Of a DNA stretch of 64,000 nucleotides, positions 1-10,970 are shown in pieces. The stretch is taken from the NCBI GenBank assembly GCA_018340375.1, contig JAFFJZ010000094.1, forward strand, positions 62,001-126,000, read 5' to 3'. Source of the stretch: Gonatopus flavifemur. Taxonomy: Eukaryota; Arthropoda; Insecta; Hymenoptera; Dryinidae. Under the pieces are notes generated by a model that saw nothing but the letters and a program-made list of their open reading frames with translations, did not search any database and was not told where the DNA came from. The position numbers and the translations under genes are program-made. The stretch's first letter is position 1. Every line of letters starts with the position of its first letter.

Positions 1-234
1 TAAATTTACATCGTAAGAATTGAAAGATTACAACAAATTGATGATTTATGAGATACCTCTTTACTAAAATTCTTTATGGATTTTGGATCTTCAATGTTTC
101 GCTTTTTGGTGGGTGGACTACTTAACGAATCATTATCATCTTCGATGATATTGTCATCAGGATCGAAATTAATGGATGAGTCATTCAAAAAGTTACCTAC
201 GAGGCCAGATAAATCTAATGTATTTTGATGGACG

Positions 235-475
235 TCACCTGCAAAGAATACATAACCTTTTATTTTTAATGTTTTGAATAAAATCATCAATTAGCTTGTT
301 TACAATCAAATACTTACAAATCAAAGTATCATTTCTCAAAGTTTGAATTTTCAGTGTCACCCCTGGAGGATTAGACAGGATGTATTCAACTAATATGTAG
401 TCAAGTCTGACATTGTTGACATCGGTAAAATAAAAGTCTGAATTCTTCAACAACGGAAAAACTTCTTGAGCTTCA
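235..475 (-). CDS. Unrecognised ORF, possible exon
   Basis: I do not recognise this protein. The minus strand is open for about 72 codons with balanced composition, including the stretch DFYFTDVNNVRLDYILVEY. A T-rich tract ending in AG just upstream (around 476) resembles a 3' splice site. Another minus frame at 6-290 (DLSGLVGNFLNDSS, then an acidic run and a basic PPTKKR) could be the next segment after a frameshift or splice. It could be a terminal exon of a host gene, a piece of an unrecognised transposon, or chance. The window edge cuts the context, so confidence is low. Confidence 0.22.
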
Positions 476-1586
476 AAAATACAAAAAAATCACATTGTGA
501 TAAAACTAATTACTTGTAATAGTATATTGTGTCACGACACAGCGAACAACGTGTTTGATGTCCGAGGCCAAGGACTCAGAAGTTCGTTGCGGAGTGACAC
601 ACATTTTATGCAAAGTCGAATGCACAATTGGTTTTTCGACATAGCGATGTGAGGTTAGGAACATCGCGGCGTATAAACGATAAACGATACTGACCATAGT
701 ACGTGTGCACGCACTCAGTAAAAGTCAACTTTCATGGAGCGTTGCAGCACGCGGACGGTAAAATACTCCCCTCCAATACAAATACGATTGCGGTCGGAGA
801 ACGAGCAGTTCGCGACCCCAAATCACTCACGGGAAGATATAGAAATCGTACGACTGTGCATAAAAAATTGAAATATTCCTAATAAAATCATTAACCTTTC
901 GCTACAAGACCTTCATGGATAAAATCGGTTTTATGAGCTTAACCCACATTTTTTGATCGCAAAATTCTAAAATACATAGAACACATTCTGATTGATCTCA
1001 CTCAGGTGTCAGGTCACTGACAGATATTAGGTTATTCATCTACAAGAAGAAAAAAATTTAATCAAAATTACTTCAAAATATCATGTCGTATCTGCTTAAT
1101 TCATTAAAAATTTCAATTTGTTACTGAGAAGCAATTAAGTATCTTCAACAACAAAAACTGAACAGTTTTTAGGTCAAGTATTTTTATCAAAAATATTTCG
1201 AGTTCTGATAAGGTGTCACTTACTTTTTGTGCTTCCAATCTGCTTGTACGTTGATAGTATTACACTTGATTGGATTATGATGCAAATATTTATAAAGAAA
1301 TAATTAATATTATTCACAACCGTATAACTTCGCGAGGGGTATCAGCGTGTACAACGATATGGGCGATATACATATATAACGCGTACAAAGATGGCGTCAT
1401 ACTGAACGTGTGGATGGCAGATGACGCACATTTGTGTGGAACCAACACAAATTTGTGTTAATACAAAATATCGAACAAATAACACAATCATATTGTGTCA
1501 AATAAACAAATAAAAGTGTAAAATATTTTACACATAAACTTTTACACAAAATTTTTTCGACGCAATGACGCAAAATTTTTTACTAT
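476..1586. other. Non-coding stretch, ACACAA-rich palindromic part
   Basis: No convincing gene is visible. From about 1430 to 1580 short inverted motifs recur (ACACAA/TTGTGT, TTTTACAC/GTGTAAAA), which looks like the remains of a small MITE. The rest is AT-rich with scattered stops in all frames. Confidence 0.4.
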
Positions 1587-1971
1587 GTAGAAGACCTGAA
1601 AAACATCCTGATAGATCTACAAAAAGATGTTAAAGACACAAACAATAAAATGAACAATCTTGAAACCACGGCCAATTCATTAGTGACATTGAATGAAGTT
1701 TTTCGTAATCAATTATCTGAATATCAAGAAAAGTGTAATACTTCAGAAAAGAAGTGCAACCATCTGGAGAATCAAGTTTCCTTCTCAAACGAAGCAATAT
1801 TATATATGAAAAATAAAGAAAGATCCAGAAATGTAATTTTATTCAAACTAACGGATTCGACAGAAACGAACAGTCATCTCATGTCAAGAGTCTTCGGAAT
1901 TTTCGACAAAGCCAAAGTAAAGATTTCGAAGGTAAACATAGATAGTTCAACTCGTATTGGAAGAAACATTC
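1587..1971 (+). pseudogene. LINE-A ORF1 fragment (coiled coil, RNA-binding type)
   Basis: About 125 codons from the EDLKNILIDLQ stretch, with heptad-like spacing rich in L, N, E and K, followed by KNKERSRNVILFKL. This matches the usual ORF1 order of coiled coil then RRM-like domain, where 'RRNVVI/L' marks the first strand. Known role of the family: ORF1 protein binds the element RNA as a trimer or larger complex. At about 1972 the frame passes directly into endonuclease sequence (YETWL), so the ORF1 C-terminus and the start of EN appear to be deleted. It has an open frame but is not functional as it stands. Confidence 0.6.
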
Positions 1972-2780
1972 GGTGTGTATATGAAACATGGCTCATACAC
2001 TCTTCTGCTTGTCTCTCCGCAGATCTACAAGATTCTCAGGTGATCAACAAACCGGCGATAAGAACTGCTAACGTAGAAAGACCTAGTGGCGGTCACATGA
2101 CAATATACAATAGTGAATATTATTCTACTGAGACGTTATATACTTCAGATGATCACATATTCTCTAAAATCCCATATGACTCTTAAGCAATTATCATAGG
2201 CTCTTTCTATTCAAATCCTACTTCAAATTTCGAGAATTTCTCAGATAGATTAAATGACGTTTTGTATGTTCTTTCGATGAAGTTTTCTGATGACGCAATT
2301 ATATTAGGTGGAAATCTTAATGCAAGAGTTGTAGACCTCAATCAAATAGAAGAGACAATAGATATTGATAACACTCGCTTTTATAATAAAAGATTTTCAC
2401 ATGACTTGGAATCTAATGTTAGAGGTGAGAAATTAGTCGATCTCATGGGAAAAAATGATATGATTTCACTTAATGGCTGATCCATGAATGACAACCCCGT
2501 GCAATTCACTTTTGTAAACTCCAGAGGAGCGTTGGTTATCGATCTTGTCTGGACCAATCTTGTCGGGCTTTATACTATCAGTAATTTTGAAGTTGTTCAG
2601 TTTCCAACCCACTCTGATCACTCCCCAGTTATGCTCACTCTCGGTTCCTCTCCTAGATCGCTCCACTCCCCAAACACGCAGTCACTCCAATGGAATCCAC
2701 TGTACGCTAATGTATACAGTTTTTCTATCCATCATTCTGCTAATGTGAGCCGAATCTCCAATTCCATAAACGACCTCTCT
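1972..2780 (+). pseudogene. LINE-A endonuclease domain (EEP family), broken
   Basis: Apurinic-like endonuclease pieces in order: YETWL (the metal-binding E region), ILGGNLNARV (equivalent of GDFN, with N for D), then a stop, then FTFVNSRGALVIDLVW and THSDHSPVML (the SDH catalytic motif). The family nicks target DNA to start target-primed reverse transcription. In-frame stops lie near 2184 and 2478. The substitution in the GDFN-type motif and the stops show it is dead. Confidence 0.8.
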
Positions 2781-3117
2781 GAAAACCTGATTGAAACAAT
2801 CGAATGCACCGCTTGAGAGCGAGGATTATTCCATGCGAGAGGTAAAATGATAATTAAAAGAAAACCCTGGATTGAACAGGAAAGCAAAGCGTATAGATGT
2901 GAAGTCACCCAACAATTAGAACATCGTATTGAATATATTGAAATGAAATCTGATTATGAGGCCATTATTTCACAAAAGTTGAGTTAATACAAAACCGATA
3001 CGTTAAATAAAATTATCGCATCGGCGACAGATTCGTCAAGTTTTTGGGAGGTTATGAATAAAATCAGACCTCGGCAACCAGCAAAAGAACATATAGATAT
3101 TCCCACCTGGGAAGATT

Positions 3118-4428
3118 ATGTCACCTCTTCCTAATGTATTATTAGAAGCCCGGATAACTGAACAAGAGATCGTTAGCAGTCTTCGCAAATGCAAACCCAG
3201 GAAAGCTCCTGGCTCGGATGGAATTTGTTCAGAGTTTCACACACACCTTTTACAAAATTGGCTCATATACTTGAATACTTTTTTGAATAAAATAATGGAG
3301 GAAGGGGAAGTACCAGATTCCTGGACTTCCATCCAGGTCAGGATGATTCATGAAAAGGGCGAGAGAGACAACCCACATAACTATCGACCTATTGCCTGAA
3401 TAAATTCTATTACGAAGATTTTCACTCATATTTTATACGCAAGATCAGCTTCCTGGGTAGAAAGTGGAGGCTTGCTACCAGAATGGCGATCAGGCTTCAG
3501 AACCGAAAGAGGTTGTATGGACAACCTATTCGTAATAAACGCAGTATCTCAGATACATCTCTCTCGTCCTGAAGGAAAATTATTCGCTTTATTCGTGGAC
3601 TTCCGCAGAGCTTTTGATTCCGTGCCACATGACATCTTAATCACTGAACTGCATGCTATAGGCTCAGGCTCCAATTTTCTCAAGATACTTATAAGTTTAT
3701 ATTCTAAGGCAACAATTTCTATCAAAACTCATCCAGGCACAACTCGACCAGCTGAAGAAACAGAAGGCGTACTCCAGGGGGAAATATCAAGTCCCATACT
3801 ATTTTCCTCATTTATCTATGACCTTAAAGACTTCTTGTGCAAAAGAGGCATCAGAGGAGTCTCCATATTTCACTTAACTGAAATATTACTGCTGGCTTAC
3901 GCAGACGATCTAGTCTTATTCGCAGACTCGCAAATTTCTTTAAGGAAAATACTTTCCGCACTAAATGACTCCTGCTTGGCCAATGACCTCGTGGTCAATA
4001 TAGATAAGACTGAGATAATCTTATTCAGGGAGGGAGGACATGCTCACTCAAAGAAGCTTCCTCTTTTCATGTATGGAAGCCATAGGGTTGAGCTGACCAG
4101 CCAATACGATTATCTCGGAATAACTCTGTCATCCGCTGCCATTTTCACTAAACACCTCTTTGTTGCTCAGAGTAAAGCCAACCAAGCTATAACTTCAACG
4201 ATTTCTATCCTGAACTCTTTGAAGCCGGATTCCTGGCATGTTGTTGATGAACTATTTGACACTCTCGTCAAAAGCATCCTCCTCCATGGGTCTCATATCT
4301 GGGGTCTAAGATACTGTGAGGGAATTGAAAAAATACAGATCGCATACTCCTTCAAGGAAATCTTACAACTGCCCCGCTGTTCCTCGAGCAACGCTTTCAA
4401 GTGGGTAAACTACCACTCGCCAGCTTAG
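3118..4428 (+). pseudogene. LINE-A reverse transcriptase, one internal stop
   Basis: A single reading frame runs from 3118 to 4428 apart from a TGA at 3397-3399. Motifs in order: KAPGSDGI (motif 0/1), FALFVDFRRAFDSV (motif A, catalytic D), GVLQGEISSPILF (motif B) and LAYADDLVLFADS (motif C, catalytic DD), then DKTEIILF and YLGITL of the thumb. The catalytic aspartates are all present, so inactivation is by the stop and by a frameshift near 4400 where the C-terminal region continues in another frame. This is the best preserved large LINE RT in the window. Confidence 0.88.
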
Positions 4429-5010
4429 TCGTTGATCGAACATTGAAGTGGCTAGAGAAGCTATTGAATATGCCCGACAATCGAGACCCGAAAATTTGCT
4501 ACAATAAGCTAAAGCAACTTGCAGATAACACATCAGCCACGAAAGAATACACCTGGGTGATTCAATTTGAAGAATTACTCCAGTCTGATGGAGTTCGCTT
4601 GGATATGAAAGAGCTATCCCTTGATTTCATTGTTCTCAACAAGGAGAGGTCACACGATTCCTTTTAAAAAGCTCTATTTGAAAAGGACAAACAAAAAGTT
4701 GCTCCGTCTTCCAGCTTACAAATATACCCTTACCCTTCACTCACACAAGGTACGCAGAATTATCTGCACCTGAGAATCAATAACAGCCTGAAATGTTTCC
4801 TCGCACAGATTCGTATTTGCAACAATATCTCTCAGAGATTATTGTTCGACTCCGGAATTCACTTCTTAGGCACTAACTCCCCCGTCAACGCTGCAGTCTT
4901 ACATTTAATTCATCACTGTTCCATGTTCTGGCCAGGTGTCCTGCCCTCAACTCACAAAGACTGGACATCTTCGGGTTCAATACTCCTAGATTACATTAGA
5001 GATGCATGAA
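4401..5010 (+). pseudogene. LINE-A C-terminal region
   Basis: After a frameshift the protein continues with GKLPLASLVVDRTLKWLEKL and DPKICYNKLKQL, which match the C-terminal segments of LINE-B (28.7 kb) and LINE-G (29.7 kb). Another open stretch follows to about 5010 (IRICNNISQRLLFDSG), where LINEs of this type usually carry a cysteine-rich terminal motif; I cannot see a complete set of zinc ligands. The function of this region in the family is poorly defined. Confidence 0.6.
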
Positions 5011-5340
5011 TCGCTCTCTTGAATAACCCTGATGAATGGCGTATTATGAAATTGTACGGAGTTTTCAAACATGTTATCACTCTGCGCTAGCCGAATCTTT
5101 TGTTATTATCCAGTCACATTATTATCAACTATTCAATAAGATAATTCTCACACTACAAAGCTTTAGGTAAAATCTCCATGATATAAGTATATTTTTGTAC
5201 TCAATATACCCTTGTTTTTCGTTGCGTCTTTTGTTTATATGGCGAATGACTCGAATATCAACTGTTAAGCTCCTCGTACGGATCTTTTGATCATGAACAA
5301 TGAATAAACAACATGAAATATTTTTTATAATTTGAAATTT

Positions 5341-5660
5341 TATGATTTTTTCGATCAATGAAAAATTTTCAATAGCCATTCATGAAAAACGAGAAACATC
5401 AATCTCGTATAAATGTGGATTTTCACCATTCAATTCCCCCCGTTTACCTTTTTCATCACATTTTTTTATTATTGCTTTAATTTTCTCAATTTTTGACGTA
5501 GGAATTCCATTAACTCGACCATCAATCAATTATTTGAATTATATAAATATATATTCTAGATTGATGATTAGAAACTATTTCATGACTATTTTCATTATTG
5601 GAACATTGATTGAATGATGGGGAAATTCATTTGGATGAATTGGATGATGAGGATTTCCAT
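5341..5660 (+). pseudogene. ND3: NUMT: ND3 (NADH dehydrogenase subunit 3)
   Basis: The frame from ATG at 5341 shows the ND3 core YKCGFSPFNSPRLPFSSHFF, then IALIFSIFDVGIPL, where the family has an acidic residue in the last helix. Near the end, TGA codons fall where mitochondrial code gives tryptophan (5617-5655), so it is mitochondrial sequence read in the nucleus. It starts the NUMT that continues through tRNA remnants, ND5 and ND4 in the ancestral insect order. The N-terminus is poorly preserved. Confidence 0.85.
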
Positions 5661-5699
5661 TGTAATCAAATATTTAAATCACATTCAAAAAATAATGAA

Positions 5700-5964
5700 C
5701 ACATAATCAATCTTATGTTATGAAGCAGTATTTACATTCAATTTCGACTTGAAAATTCAATTAATCTGTCGATAATAAAATTATTGTCAATAATCATATT
5801 GAAATAAATTTCCAATTCAAATAGATTTATTTTAAGCTCCTAACTTGAATTTTATAATTTGAAAATTATATTATTCCATTTTTATAGTTCAACATGAAAC
5901 ATTATATTTTCAATATGAAAATAATGTAAATTATATTCAAAAATCCAAATAAAGTCATCGTAAT
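5700..5964 (+). other. NUMT: remnants of mitochondrial tRNA cluster (Arg, Ser-GCT, Glu)
   Basis: Between ND3 and ND5 the sequence holds anticodon-loop-like segments in the expected order: TTTCGAC at about 5740 (tRNA-Arg, TCG), TTAAGCTCCTAA at about 5831 (tRNA-Ser, GCT) and TATTTTCAATA at about 5905 (tRNA-Glu, TTC). Insect mitochondria carry Ala-Arg-Asn-Ser-Glu-Phe here. The arms have decayed and Ala, Asn and Phe are not clear. These are pseudogene remnants, not nuclear tRNA genes. Confidence 0.55.
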
Positions 5965-6300
5965 ATCTTTAATATGAGGCTTTAAAATGTTGATCCAATA
6001 AATGGTTCATGAAATTCATCAACAGCATTCATGAATATATCATTATATGAAAATTTAGACATTCCTAATCCACTAAAAATTTCTAACCAACCTTTTTCCA
6101 TACATATATTTGTATATTTACCTAAAATCAAAAAATTTGAATGAATATATTTTATAATTATATCTAAATATCATATTGATCTGAAATGATAATGAATTTC
6201 AAACTTTGAAGAATCAATAAAATACCTCAATCGATTCCAATAAAACACGATAATAAAATAAAGACTTCCAGGAAAAAATCCAAAGAAATTATGTATTCAC
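5965..6300 (-). pseudogene. ND5: NUMT: ND5 C-terminal part
   Basis: On the minus strand the translation contains KGWLEIFSGLGMSKFSYND, which matches the conserved C-terminal 'QGW.E..GG.G' region of insect ND5, then degenerate hydrophobic sequence upstream. It is continuous with the ND5 block starting at 7795 once the LINE derivative at 6300-7790 is removed. Stops in the nuclear code and frame breaks are present. Confidence 0.75.
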
Positions 6301-6499
6301 TTTATTTTCAATTCCACCGGCGCCCTTTTACATTGCTTGAGAGCGCTGCCACCTTACTCCTCCAATCTCCTCATCAAATGCAAGAAGGAAAACCAATATA
6401 GCAAAAAAAAAACCAGTACCATTTTGCAAAGAAAGAATTGAAACCGTGAACATAAACAAAACATAAACCTTCTTCCATCATCCCCTTTTCCTCTTGCCT

Positions 6500-7351
6500 C
6501 TTTTCTTCCTCCCTTCTTCCTGTGGACTCCTCTCTTATCGTGCTTCCGTCTTCTTTCTTCCCGCTCTCCCCTCTGGTCGTTCCTCCTCCTAAGCGCTCTC
6601 TCTCCTCTCCCCTTCTCCATCTCTGTCTTTCCTCCCTCATCAATTCATCGTCAATATATATTCCGAATCTCTTCAATACGTCCTTTCTATCTCTCATGTT
6701 CTCTACTACCTCCTTCTCTTCCAGCCTGATCCACACGTCCTTTCCCTCCTTTCCTATCATCCACTCTAACATCCAGCCCCATCCTCTCCTCCATCATCTC
6801 CAGCAGCCTCGCGTTGTCCTTGATGGCTCTCGTTCCCCATTCTCTTACTATAACATTCCTTTTCCTCCATCTCCTGTCCTTCTCCTTCCATTCCTCTTGT
6901 CTACTCTTCATCAATCCACTGCTTTCCCCCGCTCTTTCTTCTTCCACCTTCTCTTCCTCTTCCTCCTCTCCCTCTCTCCTCTCTTTTCTCCCGTCTTCCA
7001 GTAGATGGCACTCCCTTCCTTTTCCTCTATCTCCGTTTCCCTTCCTTGTCGACTCCCCTCCTTCTTCTCCGCTATCTCCCTTATCCCTCTTCCCTTCCTT
7101 CCTTACCGACATACCTTCTTCCCTGTCAGCGCTTTTCTCCGCTGGTGTCAGCACCTCCACACTCTTCTTTCTCTGTCTCCCTTCATCTCTTTTATCCAAA
7201 CTCCCAACTTTTCCCCAAACCCTTCAATCACCCTCAATTCACTTTTTTCTACTTCTTCTTTTATTCTCTTCTCTCCTATTTTCCCCGAATCTTCTTCTTT
7301 TCTCCTCAACTTTTCCTCCACCAACTTTTTCATCTCCTCTCTCTCCATCAC
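6500..7351 (-). pseudogene. LINE ORF1 protein (basic, Glu/Arg-rich), frameshifted
   Basis: Minus-strand reading frames give, in order, MEREEMKKLVEEKLRRKEED (N-terminal coiled coil), a long charged linker, then DRRWRKRNVIVREWG (start of the RRM-like domain) and GKDVWIRLEEKEVVEN with FGIYIDDELMREERQRW. The same blocks are found at 23.6-24.3 kb. LINE ORF1 proteins bind element RNA. At least two frameshifts divide it. The complementary plus-strand frames are Ser/Pro/Leu-rich shadows. Confidence 0.75.
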
Positions 7352-7599
7352 TTCTACACGTGCTGCACCTTCATCACCAAATCACTTTAACCTCCCAAAA
7401 CCTCACCTTCACAGCTCTTTTCCACTAAAAAATTGTCTCGAAGCGTGCCACTCCACTCAAGCTGCCCCTCACTCTCTTCTCATCCCTATTCTTCTCGTCT
7501 TTTCTCTTGAATCTCCCTTTTTTCTTCCTGCTCTCGACCGCTCGTCCTCACTCTCTCGCCATCTCACCGGAGTGAGTAAGTCAGATCGAGATGTGACAG

Positions 7600-7790
7600 G
7601 TGACTTGTATGGGTCATGTAGGACTCTGTGCTATTTTCAGGGTCCTAAGGCTTCGCATCTACATTTTCCCTTCTCCTCTCATTATCAAATCGAAGGTATC
7701 CAATTATTGAGTTTAGGCTATCAGACCTTTCTTGTCCTAATGCAATTGCATGAATTGGCCGGCCCCTCAGAAAAATTGAATTATTGATTT
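7600..7790. repeat. Repeat shared with 29197-29262 (inverted)
   Basis: About 65 bp around 7700-7765, including AGGCTATCAGACCTTTCTTG and GGCCGGCC, reappears in inverted orientation at 29197-29262. It lies at the 5' edge of the ORF1-only element here but inside a LINE fragment there, so it is probably a separate small repeat. Confidence 0.55.
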
Positions 7791-7794
7791 GAGG

Positions 7795-8618
7795 AAATAT
7801 TCATATTAACATTGAACCCCCTGAAACTGATACATGAAATGGAGAAAAGTATAGAATGATTCATGTATCAACCTTCATATATCATATTCAATATTTTATG
7901 ATTATAATCACTCAAAAATACAAACAAAATTGAACGAACTGTATAAGAAACAGTTGAAATTGTTCTAACAAATAAAGATTTCGATCTAATTATATTGACT
8001 TCATTCATTGGGAATAATTCCATAATTAAATCTTTTCTATGAAATCCAGATAGAGAAAGGAATCCACATGATGATAATTGACATATAAAAAATCTCAAAA
8101 TTCAAAAAGGGAACATTCTTCCTGAACCACCTGTTAAACGAATATCTCGATTCTTATTTATTGAATAATAAAATACTCATTATTAAAGCCGATTGACTCA
8201 AAGTGGATAAAGCAATAATCTTTTCCAAATCAATTTCAAAATTTGCTATAATTCCTGATATTATTATTGTTATCCTTGACAAAATTAGAATCAATTGAAT
8301 CATTAATTCATTTATCATTGATGAAATATTATATCGAAAAAATAGATAAACTCCAGCAGTTACTGGAGTTGAAGAATAAACTAATGATGAGACTGGAGTA
8401 AGAGCTGCTATAGCTAACATGAAATTGAAGGAATTTGAGTTCTTTCAGTTGAACCTGCAATGAATAATATGAATGGAACTAATTCAAATCTGTATTTATA
8501 TGAAAATGAATTTCGAGACCCACAAGATATTATTAAACAAATTATAACTGATAAACCAACATCACCAATTCGATTTGATAAAATAGTAATCATACCAGCA
8601 TTCATAGAATTATAATTT
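7795..8618 (-). pseudogene. ND5: NUMT: ND5 central part
   Basis: Minus-strand frames match the core of ND5: NAGMITILSNRIGDVGLS, then the segment with [17 protein letters not shown] (proton-channel helix region, highly conserved), [16 protein letters not shown] sequence (here [18 protein letters not shown]), and GFHRKDLIMELF. Frame breaks occur near 8410 and 8150. The upstream part (N-terminal) resumes at 23112 after the large insertion, and the joined reading QN then NAGM shows nothing but a 5-bp duplication was added. Confidence 0.92.
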
Positions 8619-8699
8619 CATGGTGTCTACTAAATTTTGAAAATGAAATTCCAGACCTATTCCCGACTTTTTCAAGAATTCTCCAAGAATTTCCCGACA

Positions 8700-10270
8700 T
8701 AGCAGCGATCGATTATTCTGTGGAACAAAAACATGTAAACAACACTGAGAATAATGTTTTTTGATGAATTACGATTTTTGTTCGTAAGTCAGGGACATTC
8801 AAAATTTCCAAGTTTAAACTCACTCGACTCTCGAGCACTTTCGACTCTCAATAATTGTTACCGTCAAGGATAGTAACTCGCTATACAATGAAACCACTAA
8901 CATCTAGCAAGTTCACCATCACTGATAGTGAACATTGCTGAGAATCGAGAGTACTCGTAGTTGGAATTTCTCAATATCCTTGGCCTACGAGCAAAGATAG
9001 TCATTCATCAAAAAGTTTCTCACAGTACATTACTTACTAGATTTGTACAAAATGAGCAACGCAAATACTTGAAGGCTTTCGAACATTAGGAAGAATGATC
9101 CCACATCTTATGCAGTTTTTTTTCATAAATCATGAGTTCACTGGAAATTTTACATGCATAATAATCAATCCTATGACCAGAATTAGATCCTGAATATGAG
9201 TTTCAGTTCTCTCTCAGTGATCTCTGGTGGTTATGAGAGGATTTTCAGAATGATAACCCCCAAGTGTTACAAATTTCTCATAATTTCGATTCTTCATATC
9301 AACAGATCATGAAGAACCTCAAATTCATATCCAGAGTTAAATCTCAGGTATGCCCTCATCATTACCCAATACAGCACAAATACCCTTGCAGACAAAGAAG
9401 TTTTGAAGGTACCTTGTAATTTGAAGGGTGAAGCGATATTTTATACAACACAATCAGAAAAATTCGAGAACTTCGTTATTCTTGAAAAATAATAGAGTTC
9501 TTCAATTGTTCTGATTGTGTTGCATGGGACGTCTACTAGAAAACGCTAGGATACCTTTAACCCTCATCCGGACAGTAGAGTCTTCGAGACTCACTTTGAG
9601 TGAGGAATGAAAATCACATCGATTTAATGATAAGTTCAGGGCAGACTAACTATGTGCATTTTTGAAGACACAATCAATGAGATTCGAAATCATAGTCACA
9701 AGATTTTAGTAATGCAATATTTAGAAAAATACACTGTGAAAAAAAATACAAAAATGTGCTGTCAGAATGAGGGTTAGGAATTCTTATTTGTAAGATATTT
9801 TGACATACCTTCAAGGTGTCTGTGTGCTATGTGCTATGTGGACGGTATGCATTTTGAATCCCTAATAATCAGATAATTTAAGAAAAAAGTCGGCACATAA
9901 TTACCCGCTTCTTTTAATGCTTGAGTGCGTGTCATCCTTGACAGCTCTAGATAAAAGTATTAGTAGTAAAGCCCTGCAGCACAACAGCTCAGGGATTAAT
10001 TTATAACGAATACCTTCTGAACTGTGGGGGTTCGCGGAAAGTTTTTGATGAATACATTACACGGACAAAAATGAGGGAGTATATTTCACTTCATACAATT
10101 GGTGAAAATGTTTTGGTAGCTTCTACGGTATTCTTAGTACGGCTAATTCCTCACAAAGTGAATTTTTCTGGAACATTGGTACACAGTACTCAAATGGAAG
10201 AACGTTTACTCCGAGAATAGTCATTCATATATTGACTGGGTGCTGGAGTAAAACCTACCGCGATTGGAAT
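8700..10270. other. Internal non-coding sequence of the 8619-23111 element
   Basis: No protein-coding potential is apparent. It holds the hairpin at 9446-9522 and otherwise unremarkable AT-rich sequence. Confidence 0.4.
9446..9522 (+). repeat. 77-nt imperfect hairpin, pre-miRNA-sized
   Basis: Left arm CAACACAATCAGAA... pairs with right arm ...TTCTGATTGTGTTG over about 27 bp with two or three mismatches, closing on a ~20-nt loop. The size and shape fit a pre-miRNA or a tiny fold-back element. There is no evidence for expression. Confidence 0.5.
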
Positions 10271-10644
10271 AGGGATCAACCAGTGAACACAGTTACCTAA
10301 ATGTTACATAAAAACCACATAACGTTAAGTAGCCGGTCACATAAATGAGAGTCCCATGTGAGTCATATTTGACTTACAATTCCCTACTCACTCACATAAC
10401 TACGTGAGGAACAATGTTACATTACAGTTACCTGAATACAAAGCAGAACCTTCACGTAACTGGTATACAAACCTACTGGACCCACTGGAAACCTCCAGTA
10501 CATGTAGTGGAAAATGATTGCAGAAAATATTCGTAAGAATCGAGAAAATTTTTATCACGCGGAGTGATTCCGCATATTCCTTGTGTTTCAAGATCACTGG
10601 GGAACTTGATCACTTATCTAGATGGAGAGAAAATCATATCTACT

Positions 10645-10970
10645 CAACGGGATTCGAACCTATATTCCTACCTGCCTACCAACTGTTTTTTTTTAAATCC
10701 CTTTATTATGCTCAACTTTTGTACACTTATATATATAACAATAACCATACATATAGATATACTTGCTCCTCAACTTTACAACTAGTTCCTGCACCTTATG
10801 CCTAACCTCGTGACATTCTTGTTTGGTGTGTTCATTTCTTATACACTTGATATACAGTTTTTGTATCCGTTCAATTCTGGTTTAATGTGAAATAATTATT
10901 GTCTATGGGAAAAAGCCTACTGACTGAAACCTAAGACCTACCCGCTGCGCTACGGCGCGACTTGCTGGAT
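10645..10970 (-). repeat. tRNA-like sequence with A and B boxes, split by an insertion
   Basis: On the minus strand, box A TAGCGCAGCGGGTA lies at about 10945-10960 and box B GGTTCGAATCCCGTT at 10646-10660; both fit the RNA polymerase III consensus very well. Without the 10686-10915 insert they are about 50 bp apart, as in a tRNA. The same core lies at the same place in the 51.3-kb copy. It is not a complete tRNA gene, since acceptor-stem pairing is not convincing. Confidence 0.65.
10686..10915 (-). mobile_element. 5'-truncated LINE 3' tail with TSD
   Basis: The insert starts with a T run (a poly-A tail on the minus strand) and is flanked by CCTACCAACTG (10675-10685) and CCTACTGACTG (10916-10926), an 11-bp target duplication with two differences. 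Removing it restores the tRNA-like core as seen at 52010-52030. It is too short to show coding sequence or give a family. Confidence 0.7.

Larger units (their letters stand above)
1587..5100 (+). mobile_element. LINE-A, degenerate non-LTR retrotransposon
   Basis: In order on the plus strand the element shows a coiled-coil ORF1 piece, an endonuclease (EN) domain, a reverse transcriptase (RT) with a YADD motif, and a C-terminal region. This is the layout of an EN-encoding LINE. The C-terminal region resembles those of LINE-B and LINE-G here (a pattern of L..K.CF.RL type), so the three probably belong to one clade of the Jockey/I type. Stops and frameshifts inactivate it. No target duplication was found; the 3' limit is set where coding similarity fades, shortly before the ND3 NUMT. 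Confidence 0.85.
6300..7790 (-). mobile_element. ORF1-only LINE derivative inserted in ND5 NUMT
   Basis: A minus-strand retroelement with a 5' region (about 7660-7350), a GA-rich ORF1 (7351-6500) and a 3' tail beginning CCGGCGCCCTTTTACAT (read on plus at 6318). No RT sequence is present. The same tail occurs at about 40.47 kb, and the same 5' region and ORF1 at 23.36-24.4 kb. The family therefore looks like a LINE that has lost ORF2, similar in idea to mammalian HAL1. It splits ND5 between C-terminal and middle parts. A clean target duplication is not visible. Confidence 0.7.

Noticed and set aside
5700..5964. Functional tRNA genes between ND3 and ND5
   Set aside because: Anticodon loops are recognisable but arms have decayed; they are NUMT remnants.
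6522..7787. Long plus-strand frames rich in Ser, Pro, Leu and Phe
   Set aside because: They are the complement of the GA-rich LINE ORF1 on the minus strand; low complexity and no domain.
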